Below, one piece after another: positions 38,279 to 49,285 of a stretch of DNA of 64,000 bases (positions are counted from its first letter, which is position 1; each line of letters begins with the position of its first letter). Source of the DNA: Lutraria lutraria. Its lineage: Eukaryota; Mollusca; Bivalvia; Venerida; Mactridae. Below the pieces are notes generated by a model. It was not told where the DNA came from. It did no database searches and was given only the letters and a program-made list of their open reading frames with translations. The position numbers and the translations under genes were made by a program. The DNA lies in the NCBI GenBank assembly GCA_964023205.1, contig OZ026843.1:5937029-6001028 (forward strand), in the 5' to 3' direction.

Positions 38279-40494
38279 GTCAACTCATTTCCTCATCAGT
38301 CAAAAAGTCACTTACATCAAAAAATGGTGGACGCTTCTTGGCGTGTTTACGACAGGGGTTAAGGCCTCAAACTGCATGATTTACTGTCGAGAAAATGATG
38401 TAAAATATTCGTTTTCCATGCAAATTGGTATCTTCAGTTAAGCATATCATTAATTTGAAATTCATAATTTTGTGGTATAGAGAGACAGGAAACATATGTA
38501 TTGTGTTTAGATGTCTCCTTCATTACAACTATAAACATCACAAATGAACAACTTGCAGATCTAAGTCATCCTTCAAATATCATGTGTAATATTCGCTCGT
38601 AGGATTATTTTTGCGATACTGCGCTCCAAGATCATTCAAGATGGTGACGTACGTGTGTCTGTCAAAAAACACTTCGTATATCATCTTGATCACCTGTTAA
38701 AGAAGTGAAAACAAACCCATCTTATGACATCGCAAGTGAATTTAGATAAGAATTATTCTAATTTATTTTAAATGAACGTTTATGAAGGTGATACATCTTC
38801 AGTGTGTGTATCAATACAGTCTTCCGCTAACCTTAACCTGTTCGTTTGTTGTGTTCGTATGTTGGCTTCATGGTCTTGTCCGCTTCATTGTCTTATCCGA
38901 AAATGCTTCAAACGAAAATACTTTTTAGGTTTACCACGACTAATATTCCTCTATAATATTTACTTTGAGAATAAGTTGTGCAATATATTACAAAGCCATC
39001 AATATTGACAATGACCCTATACTCACAATGGAAGTTCTTTGAAGAGTCATATGTATATATTATTTTTCTACTCTTAGATATTACGTCCTGCTTGCAATAT
39101 AAACAAGAAGGGAGTAACATCAATTTCCATCGCATAAAATACTCGGCTTTTCTAAAATTGCATTACATTGAAACTACGGCATGACACAATTGTAACAATA
39201 CGCATAATTACTGTTCGAATATTTGAATCTGACATTAGAATCGTAAATAGAAAGAGAACCAAGACAACCTTCATTTTATCCAATAAACATCACATGTCAT
39301 AGCTATTCAAAATGACACCCATATATTTGAATACATTGAGGAAATGGTGCATGTACAAGTGTTATAATTTCGTTTAGTATCCCACCTGTTGTTGCCCTTA
39401 CAGATATAATTTAATACCGATACAGACTTGTTTGATAACTTCATGTGTGTTCTAATCATTAATGAAAAAAGACCTGTGAAGCAATTCGCCTTTACAGTAA
39501 TGCTACAATCATTTATTAACCTCAGTCTACATTGGCAGTATGTAAACTGGGCAATTGTTCAATAAAGCGACCAATAATGCAAGTTTTTAGCTATACATGG
39601 TACGAACACTTTAAATGTGTGTACCTTTTTTGCATCAGCATTGGCACTGGCATGGTCAGATGTTTCCATCGTGGCTCTTGTAACAGATCGCTCTAATGCT
39701 ATACTCCCTTGTACATCCACTTCGACAAGAAGTGATATTCTTTATATATATTAATAGACTCTTTCTGTGTTATGTTGAATGCAATCCTGGTCTCCCACAT
39801 CGTTGAATTAATTCATTACTGTTGGTGCAGTGAAGATGGTGAACGGTTTGTTGAGTTTTTATCAAAATCATTAAAACCACGTTGTCATGGTATTTACATA
39901 CAATACCATATTCTTATTTGTCTTTTGTTGGGTTTCAACAATTTTCAATATAATATTTTAATAATATGTTTGGAGTGTTAAAACAACATATTTGAGCACA
40001 GCTTCTTAGTAGTTCTGCGCTGATGCAAAACTGCTTATTTTATCAACAAAGCTCATTCGGTTTGGACACGTTATGTACAATTCCGCCGGGATGTTATATG
40101 TGATTCGTATTGTACAATGTACGTATATGGTGCTCCATCAACTTTAAGGATGTTAGTTGTCATGAAAATGTTGTATTTAAATGATGCATTTTGCTGGTGA
40201 ACGTATTGTTCTATTTTCATTATACATTTAATATATTCTAGTTCCTGGCCGATGCGACCTGTTATATGACGAGGACTTCCATTTGTTACTTAACCCATAC
40301 TATCCTATAGGTATCTTCCAATGAACAGAAATGCTTTGGGAATAGTTTACAGTTTCAGATTGGTTTCAACAAATTTCAGTTATATACGGCGGTCCACTCT
40401 TGAAATCAGTTTTCCTGGATTGTATTCTGTCTAGCACTAACTTACCTTTCTCATGGAGTCGACATCTTTTCCATATATGCAGGATTATCGACAT

Positions 40495-40550
40495 GTTTAT
40501 CAACACGGATCGCCGGGTAACGAGTCCATTGCACTAACCACTGGACCGCG
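40495..40550 (-). mobile_element. tRNA-like fragment (probable SINE head)
   Basis: Minus strand reads GTCGCGGTCCAGTGGTTAGT, then GCAATGGACTCGTTACCCGG: a D-arm/A-box-like segment and a CGT-centred loop, but no B box follows. Too short and incomplete for a tRNA. Confidence 0.4.
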
Positions 40551-41094
40551 ACCGAGACATTTACAATGGATGAATTCGACCAAAAACAACCTTAATAAGT
40601 ACCAATACCAATGGCAATGCTGAAGGAGCAGTATTACAAAGTCGCGCCGTATTGCGACTAATAAGTGATAACTATGCCTTCCTTTAAGATTGAGACATTA
40701 TGCATATAAAAAAGGAAAAACGCACGAAAAGCTTGGTGTTTTGTATGATTAATGTAAAATGGTGTCTTTGGTCACTGAACGTTATAAACGTGTCATCATT
40801 ATTCACCATATGAAAGAGTTTTGTATGATTTTAACAACCATAAATGACAATTTTATGCGAAACTCACACAAGTAATTATACGCGAGCAGCATTAAATGCT
40901 TAGCTGTAGTTTTTATATACAAATGAAATGTCACCATTTCGTAAGTACATTCGCTAGTAAGATTTGTTTGTATAACAGTTTAAGCAATCAGTGGCGTCTG
41001 ATCATGTGTACATGAAAGGAGTGTTTTTTGTATTGTTACAAACATGTTGTTTCTGGATCATTTGTCTGTCAATTTTCCTCAAGTACATAGTACT

Positions 41095-41316
41095 AGGGGC
41101 CGCCGTGGTCGATTAGTAATGGTCTCTGACTAGTAATCACTAGTCCATTACCGCTGAAAGTTTGAGTCGCACCCTGGACCGCAACAAATTGATATGTGAG
41201 GAAGCTGTCCAGCTGACTTTAGAAGGTCGGCGATTCTACACACGTGTAAACCTGGAAATGTTGCAAAATATCCCAGACTCTGTTAGTGCGACGTTAAAAC
41301 TGACTTGAGAGAAAAC
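41095..41316 (+). mobile_element. tRNA-headed SINE (family A)
   Basis: Head GGCCGCCGTGGTCGATTAGT, weak B box GTTTGAGTCGCACCC, body ATGTGAGGAAGCTGTCCAGC and GGTCGGCGATTCTAC, and tail GTTAGTGCGACGTTAAAACT. Same order of blocks as the 38.0-kb copy. Confidence 0.82.
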
Positions 41317-41630
41317 AACATAAAACAACATAATACTTACTTTGTTCATGGATTAAAATGTGCGCTTTAAAACATATTAATTAGATCAAGAGGAATGGAC
41401 ATTACGGTAAACAAGTTATCAATGCAAAATATTTTACGGTATGATTTATCGCATGCGCAGACCCTCCGTATAGCATAGCAAGGATAATAAATAGTCTTAA
41501 ACCGGCATCTCCATTTGTTCAAATGCTTTATAAGTATAACACAGTGTCAACTTAGTATTTCGACCCCACTTGATTCGAAAATATAAATTATAAACATACA
41601 TCAAGGTGGTCTAGATTTCAAGTTGATATA

Positions 41631-41803
41631 CAGAACATCCTCTCCAGAGCGGCCCTTTCTTGAGCAACAGACTCCCTTCAATAATTGCATTTTTCCACTG
41701 CACAATTTAACTACTAATTCAAAACCTTTCTAGGCTAACAACCCCTCAACAGCAACATACTTAAGCTACTCCCAAAGGGTGTTGCGTTGGAGAAGTTACG
41801 TTG
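41631..41803. mobile_element. TA-flanked MITE
   Basis: CAGAACATCCTCTCCAGAGC to AGAAGTTACGTTG, flanked by TA. Shares CTTGAGCAACAG, TTTTTCCACTGCAC and CCCAAAGGGTGTTGC with other copies in the window. Confidence 0.7.
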
Positions 41804-44255
41804 TACATCTAAACTTATGTTTACAGCTACCTCTGAATAGAGGCCTACAGTATCTGTGAATGAAAGTCATTCTTTGAAAAAACGTCAATGATTGTATGTA
41901 CACACTGACTTCCTAATGAATACCATCGGTTATTGAAGGCTACATTTTGTCTTTTAAATGCGCTGCCTTTGTTTACAGGTTTGATTTTATTATATAGAGG
42001 ATTTACTGAAAATTTGTCCAATAGTACAGTGTCGTTATAATATTAAGATGATTTTAATGTTTCAGTGATTGCTACGTAAGAGTTCCAAGTAGTTAAAAAG
42101 GTCCTTTTTCCAATCCCAATGACGTGTGCGAAGTTTCTTCAGAATGTGGCTTTCCCTGTTCCGTTCCGTGCTCTGAACGACAAACAGTAGTTGTCTGGTG
42201 CAAAGGTTTGGCCATGATCTATTGAGTAAAACTGGTCGCAGATTTGAGAAAATGTGAGTTAGACAGTGATCTTTTCCTGACGATATTTATACCATTTTAT
42301 TAACTTCGATGAGTAAGATTGTGTACATGTAAGTCGGGATGTTTTGTCATTATATGCCAACATAACATAGCAATCAAGTTTGAAATTATGCATATATTGC
42401 ACAAATCCAAGAGGCGGATGTGGTGTTGTGTATGAGTAGTTTGGTGCAAAATTATGGCCATGATCCATAAGAAACTGTGACTGTTTGGTGTAAACGTTTT
42501 GTCACTGTATAATTATGTGAGCAACTGTAGCAGTGGAAAGTGTTAGGTTTGGCCGGTCCAACTTGTCAAAACTTTCTATGGCTTCCCTGCAGACCGTTTA
42601 AAGGCGGCAACCCTCGGTGTGATTGAGTTGTGTCCGTATTTTGTTTTGTTTCCGTGTCATTTGTAGGTTCGGGATTGTGTTAGGCTGGACCTGATAGGAT
42701 GTTAGGGAAGGTAGATTGTTTGTATGTGGTTGTTTCTGTGGATCCTTTCTTTATCTTTATTTAGTTGTATGTTCATATACGAGATTTGCAGAGTGTCCAA
42801 AAAACGAAAGATAGATACTTGCAACATTAAAATCAATCAACTGGGTAATCGTCCAAACGAAAGTATACATACGTATGTCTTGGAGTCATATGACATCGCC
42901 CCTGGCACTAGAGTTTCGGACAACGTTCAAGTTTTGTCATCCGCGGTCTCAGAAACTTGTTTCACATTCAGAGTTTGGCTGGCTCACTTTGCACTATACC
43001 TTCGGTGTTTTTTTTATACCAGGGTTTATACTGAATGAGGTTATTGTTTCAAAACAATGTTCGCTAATAGAAAATTCCCTATTGTATGTATGCGATTACG
43101 GAACGCAGGACGGACAGAATCGCCTATCTGTAGCGTTCGTGTCACCTGGGCCATTTATATAATGTTTTTATTGTTTCTTATGAAACGTTAAATATTAATT
43201 TACAGCTACTTTATGTATTCGTGCATAAAAATGTCATTTTCAAATATTTACGACAGCGGCGTATGAAAGCCGTCAGAACTGCATCCGAAACTCTCCATGA
43301 AGAATGGATTTTTCATCAAATTTGTATACTTAAAATACAGCATTGAGTTGATTATCATAGTTACACATTAAATTGACAGCTTTATTAAAATATAATTAAA
43401 ACAAAGTGGTTGAATTTATGTTGAAATACTTCCCATTCATCATTTTCAGTTTGTCAAGCCCATCACAGTGAGACAAAGAGCCTTGCACGTATTTCCCCGA
43501 TCCAATATTTTCTACTGACATTTATTAATACGCATCTCTTGAATTTCTTGTGCAGACGAAATAAGGAAATTATGTTCAAATTGATTCAAAGGCAAAAAAC
43601 GACTTGATAACTTGCATAGAAAGCATTGTCAGTTAAATGGGAAATTTAATGTTGAGATTACAGTGAAGATAAACCAAGAAAAGAGAAACCAAATGTATTA
43701 CACTCGGAATAAGCCATTGGTGTATCAGTCGTTAGGGAAATGCATTACGGTTATTGTCTTGAGCATGAAATCCGCGATGGGAGTACATTGTATTTTTTTC
43801 ATCTTTATTTTCCGGCAAGGTGTACATAATATTAACAAATTATAGATCTTTCAATTTATAAGAAAAAACATTTTATTGGTACATGTGCGCATGTGTTATT
43901 TTCCCTGTTACGCTGTGTAACAAACAACATTTAATTAAGCCATATTTGGCAGTCTTGAGGCTCGACCAGTGGTGCTGCCGGATTATTATCGTAATACAAC
44001 GAATGTAGTGATCAAACCCCGCTACCGATCAGATCTCTTTATTTGAGAAAATAGGCAGTTGCTTACGGAGGATGGGAGTCTAGTACTGGTTCTTCCCAGG
44101 AACGATGGTTAGATGAATTGTTCGCCTCCGCATATGACTCTGCCTGTTGAAAAGGGGCGTAAAACTTGATATAAACAAACAAAAACGAATATAGTGAAGT
44201 TTGATACGGTAAAGATTCGGGTACAGTGTTTGGATGTAGAATGTCACCTCTTCAA

Positions 44256-44386
44256 AGTTACACACCCAATGATGTTGTTGAGAGGTTGTTGCTCTATAGA
44301 GGTTAAATCAATAATTAATTCGTGCAGTGGGAAAATGATGATGTTGTATCACAAGACAGTGCTCCCCTGGAGAGGTTGTGATGTGT
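44256..44386 (-). mobile_element. TA-MITE copy, truncated, inverted
   Basis: Read on the minus strand it begins CACATCACAACCTCTCC after TA, then shares CATTTTCCCACTGCACGAAT and the AGAGCAACAACCTCTCAACA segment with the 41.6-kb copy. The GTGTTGCT...CTG end is missing. Confidence 0.55.
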
Positions 44387-45774
44387 ATACCTTTGAAGTA
44401 CATTTGTATCTGTTTTACTGGGATCTTTAGTTCTTTGTTATTGATATAGTGAGATACGGATATAATGGAGGAACTGTTTTGGTCACTATAACTGTGTTTA
44501 ACTGTAGAACATGTCCCTGATTATGTAAAATGCTACCAACTTCCATAATGAATGTTAATTCATAACAGTATTATGGCGTATAAGCCTATGTCTTGCCCCG
44601 AATCGGACCATTAACAACCCTACTTTTAACCGACAGGGCTTATCGGCCAATCTGAACCAAATGAATGCTGTTACTTTATAGACATTGTTATATAAGAAAT
44701 TATAGCAGTACACGGCATGCCGTGCATGTGAGGTGAACACACGTTCATTTTCATATTGCGTGTTTTATGTGATAGATATTGACAACAGAGTATTGGAATC
44801 AATTTAGCTTTGTTCGTTAGAAGTCTTTGTAGAATGACACGGCTTGTAAATGAAATTTACCTGTAGTAGTTGAGAAGTATTACACTATAAGTTGTAGGCC
44901 TATGTACGACTTCTTACCGGCCCGATACGGTATGATATGCTGTCCGTAAATAAATATTGGCCGAAAGCTTTCTTTGTCTTACCGAGTATTATTCATAAAT
45001 TCATTGACAAACCTTTATTGTTGTTGTTTTTTTTGGCGGGCTGTCTTAATATTGCTTTAATTTCACCTACATTTGTAACCAATGAAAAAGGTTGATACAA
45101 AATCTTCAGCTGAAGTAGGAGTTTTCTCATTGGTCAAAAGTGTTATTGTTAAATTTTTTTAGGGCAGAATAAGTAATTATCGATTTCAACTTCATTATTT
45201 CATGTTTTGAAATTGTGAAATCTTGAAGTTGAAATCTCATTACCAGTCTTTCATAAAAATATCTGTTGTAGACTATTCAGTGTCAAAGCATCGAACCGGG
45301 AACTAATATTGTTCAACCACACATATACATGTAGATAAAAATTATCCATTATGATTTATAGGTTTTTATACGTTTCAGTAGACGTCCTTTGATTCCCGGT
45401 GTTGTAAATAATGTCGTGGAAGCACGATGATGAAATATATGGAGCAAAACGAAGCATGAAAGTCGATAAAAAACAATTACTTTTGGTATAGTACAGTTTT
45501 CTCCGATTTACAAATACCCCGAGTGTTACACTAAGAAAATTGCGAACGCCCGCGGGAATTGTAATGGTCGTTTTCGCGTCTTATCTTGTCGAGAATGTAG
45601 ATTTAATCATTTTTGTAAGATTTAAAATTATTTCCACAGGGACACTGAAGCAATTTCAGAATGCTTTTCCATATAATTCTTGTAATGGAAACATTGGAAT
45701 TTTCTACTACGTGTTGCTAAGCAATATTCTGGAGCACGATGAGCGAAGTGCATTTTGTAGTAGTCACAGGGTGA

Positions 45775-45942
45775 TGCATGTGCTGTAGATTGAGCAGAAC
45801 TACGCACTGAAATGCATGTGTTGTAGATTGGGCAGAACTACGCACTGAAATGCATGTGTTGTAGATTGGGCAAAACTACGCACTGAAATACATGTGTTGT
45901 AGATTGGGCAAAACTACGCACTGAAATGCATGTGTTGTAGAT
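45775..45942. repeat. 38-bp tandem repeat, about 4.4 copies
   Basis: Units TGCATGTGTTGTAGATTGGG followed by CAGAACTACGCACTGAAA start at 45775, 45813, 45851, 45889 and 45927. Nearly identical, hence recent. Confidence 0.95.
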
Positions 45943-47931
45943 ATTATATTTTATATACTATAAACCACGGCAAAGTTTCACAAAACCATTAAGTGCACTG
46001 TCGTTAATTTAAAAAGAAACGTTGCTTGTGTTGTATATTGTCACATGACAATCAATGGTAAACCTGTTTATCAATGTAAATCTGTTTGTTCAACAAAAAA
46101 GTATGATACTAAAGCACTGCATTACTTTTCTTATCAAGCAAGTAGACTTAAAGACCCTTTATTAAGTAATCACATCCCCTAATTAGCTTAGATCATGTTT
46201 GTAACTCCTGAAGAAATTTCTAATGATGATTGCTGCTTATAGTAAGCATTGGTATATGTTGCCTTATTGCTAATAATTTTCCTATAAAAACTAAGATTCA
46301 GCAAGTAGCACTTGGTTTCTTTACGCTTGTGGCTTTAGGAAGCACTTCAGCAAAGAATGACATCCATTGTAAAGGGTTAAGAAAGCAGATCAGACTGAAA
46401 GAAGACTTTTAAGTGTATGTTTTTCGACTGTTTTTTTTCCAAAGAGACAATTTCCTGTTAATAACTTCATCATTAATGATTGTTTCTTGAAGGACTTTGG
46501 ACAATTAATTTGTAATTGGAAAACGAACATTTATATTACAACTATAAATAGAAAGATAAACTTGCTGCTGTTTTCCCCTAAAATTACTACAAAGTGATAT
46601 AAAGTGAACTATTGTACAGATATCTAATGGTTGAGATGTCAAAATTAGAAATTATCTAGCAAAGTAAAGTGATCTCCCATCCAAGAACTATTTCAGAGTC
46701 GATGGCGATTTAAGAGGTGACAAAGTATTTTTTTGATATTACCTCTTCCGTTTCGTTTTCAAACAATGAGATTACAGTATTTATTGCATACATACATGGT
46801 TGTCATAATCAACATTATACATTAAACTACTTTTTTGGTTCAATCAGAAATGTAATAATTATCGCTAGCTGTGTCTCTGTATTTGTATATGTATGATTGT
46901 TTGTAATTTTGTTTAAATGTTCACATACGCCTCAGTTCCTACAGATTCATAAATAAATCAGTTTTTCTTCTTCTTTTTTCGTGGGGTTCAGCAACATCGC
47001 ACTAACAGACGAGGCCATTATTATATGGCTGACCAACTTTAGCGGACGAGGAAATCTCAAATTTCTTCTTCTCTTTTCATTAAAAAACGAACACAGTTTT
47101 GTTGTAAATCTATTTTATTATTCAGAACAGTGGTTTCATGTTTCGTCTATTCAATATAAACATTCAAACAATAGAAAAAACCGTCGCATACACATATAAT
47201 AAAATCATATAATCATGTCACACAGCTCATGTCACACATATATATTACATAAATGAGGTAAACACGTAATAATGTCATCAAATAAAAAAATGAAGATATT
47301 TTGACATAAGTTTTCATTAATCAGAAGCAATGTCAAATAATGAAACTGTTTGATCCTATTAAAATGACCGAAAAGGTCGTTTCGAATACAGACGGAAAAA
47401 AAACAATTTTTTTGAATAGTTAGGACAATTTTAAATTGTTTATGGTTAAACAGTTAATGAATATATAAATTTCGGAAAATTAAAAAAAATGAATGCATTT
47501 CAATGAAAGATCCAGTCGTTTAATAGACGTGCATATTGGTATGCTGATACGAGTATAAATAAAATGCATTCAGTTGTTAATGACAGGAGTTAATTATTTT
47601 CATCATCCGACACTAGGCATACATTCAAATATCAATATTATTACTGTATTTCAATACGTATAAAATCATGAATTATCTAATTGCACAAGTGTAATGGGTG
47701 TCTTTAGTAAGTCATACACAATGTTTATTACACTAATTAACAAAATATAAACCAATAGGTGTTCATATATCACAATTTCACCTCGGTGTTCTCACAGAAC
47801 GTATACGTCGTGCCAGTCAATGTCTGAATTGAATTTCAACATGATCATTCCAAATGTGCCGATTGTCATTTTAAGTGTGCAATTTTAACCACTAAAGACG
47901 CTTTATCCACTCGTCCAATGTGAAGGTGAAT

Positions 47932-47937
47932 TTTATT
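47932..47937 (-). promoter_or_regulatory. First canonical poly(A) signal downstream of Post2
   Basis: AATAAA on the minus strand (tttatt on plus). Reading downstream from the Post2 stop at 48951, this is the first canonical hexamer I find, about 1 kb away. If used, the Post2 3' UTR would run through the inverted homeobox copy at 48.3-48.5 kb. A non-canonical signal closer to the stop cannot be excluded. Confidence 0.22.
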
Positions 47938-48290
47938 ATTATTGTACACATCAACGACGCTTTTTCATTTAGCACACTATTTGCACATTTTTCCATCCGT
48001 TATGTTTATGAAGACATTAAAGAATGTACATTTGATTCGTACTGACTTCGTGATTTTTTTCCTTGAACCCAAAAAACATTTGGTAGTCTTCATAACAAGC
48101 ACGCTGTTTCGTGCAATTACCGCAGGCTTGTTTGACGATTTTGTTCAAGACGAGGCTCTAGAAGTTCTTGAAAACGAGGTTGTTGGTGCTTATCAAAACG
48201 AGGCCGAGTCTTTGATCAGAAACGTCAACATACGTTTTTATGACGCTCTATGTCGCTACCTACTGTTACCACGATGTATATTTTCTATGT

Positions 48291-48500
48291 CCCCGCCTTT
48301 CTCTCGTTACCATGGTATGGCTCTAAACAACGAATTAGTAATCAGGCCTAGTAAGAATGGATTCAAAACGAGACTGGAAATATCATGCAAAACACAAAAA
48401 AGAATGGCACTGGCGATATGAAGAATGAGGCAAAAAAATAGAATTTCAGAGACATCCAGAATAGGACATTTCCTCAACGCAACACACTAGCACTTGAACT
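48291..48500 (+). pseudogene. Decayed inverted copy of Post2 exon 2 (homeobox remnant)
   Basis: A plus-strand stretch that matches the sense strand of Post2 exon 2 in collinear blocks. CTCGTTACCA at 48303 equals the Post2 bases starting at 49252, and 36 of 50 bases match without gaps over 48303-48352. A 12-base exact block, GGAAATATCATG (48376-48387), encodes E-I-S-C as in Post2. GCAAAAAAATAGA (48430) matches the NERAKNR region, and ACATTTCCTCAACGC...AACACAC (48466-48486) matches the C-terminal tail. Translated, it reads FSRYHGMALNNEL...TRLEISCK, against [13 protein letters not shown]...KRWEISCK. One codon is inserted in the middle and about 37 bases are missing afterwards, removing the WFQNRR helix, so it cannot bind DNA as a homeodomain. 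It lies tail-to-tail with Post2, about 450 bp beyond the Post2 stop. A decayed Post1 is possible, but shared synonymous bases favour duplication of this Post2. An open frame runs through it from 47942 to 48421; its N-terminal part has no recognisable domain. Confidence 0.72.
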
Positions 48501-48950
48501 CTCTCATTTAAATACTTCTACACGTTATACAATGACGACTATACACATAAAAAGTATGTACACAATATTTAAATAACGCATGGAATTTGAAATCACAACG
48601 TGTAAATTTATATGTTTATGTGTGGAACAACTCCCAAGACAATTATTCCAAAATGGGACATCGTGCTCTGGCATCTGAGCAAAATTCGACTAACGGTGAT
48701 TCGCAAGAGATCGAAAGCAGCTGACTCTCTTAACATCAGACAAAATGAAGTTTTTTTAAAACCCCAAATGAAGTCTTAGGTTTTAAACATTATTAACTGC
48801 TCCGGTTTCGCAAGCACCATAGTTCTTTTACAATCAGTCACGTGCGAGTGCCACAATGACTGGACCAGGCTACCATACTGCTCAAAGCCATTTTTAGACA
48901 ATTATAAAATTGTTTTGAGATAACCCCTAAGAATTTAAACTAGCCAATCA

Positions 48951-49285
48951 TCAAGCTTGTAAGTGTTGCTGCGCAAGCGCAGAATGTGTGTGTGCGGCTA
49001 ATGATGTGTGTTGCGGATGTTGACTGTGTGCTTGTTGTGGAAGTTGAGGAACGTCTTTAATATCTGTTTCTTCTCTTAGTCTATTTTTTGCTCTTTCATT
49101 TAATTTCTTTCTTTTCATTCGCCGATTTTGAAACCAAACTTTTACTTGACGCTCAGTGAGTTGTAATTTACATGATATTTCCCATCGTTTCTGTCGAGTA
49201 ATACAAGAGCTGTTCAAAAATTCGTTCTCTAGTACCATAGTCTGGTAACGAGTATAGGGCTTTCGCTTTTTGCGGCCTTTCGTTT
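48951..49285 (-). CDS. Post2: Post2 homeobox gene, coding exon 2 (homeodomain and C-terminus)
   Basis: Second and last coding exon of the posterior (AbdB-like, lophotrochozoan Post2-type) Hox protein, a nuclear DNA-binding factor for posterior identity. The acceptor is a pyrimidine tract ending TTCAG at 49286. The exon supplies two bases of codon 170, then [14 protein letters not shown]. The homeodomain is residues 173-232 of the 280-residue product: L16, F20, W48, F49, Q50, N51, R53 are present, with the helix-3 core [13 protein letters not shown]. The signatures [18 protein letters not shown] and [12 protein letters not shown] are, from memory, those of molluscan and annelid Post2. Position 25, usually Tyr, is Cys (TGT). 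A 48-residue tail rich in Gln and His follows (ends AQQHLQA) to the TGA at 48951. Post1 is the main alternative, but the [17 protein letters not shown] context fits Post2 best. Confidence 0.94.

Noticed and set aside
42724..43162. Two overlapping frames of 104 and 95 codons
   Set aside because: Both frames open over the same region suggests stop-poor sequence, not coding; no recognisable domain in either.
48291..48500. A functional inverted Post1 gene
   Set aside because: The recognition helix is missing, indels are present, and the shared synonymous bases point to the adjacent Post2 as source.
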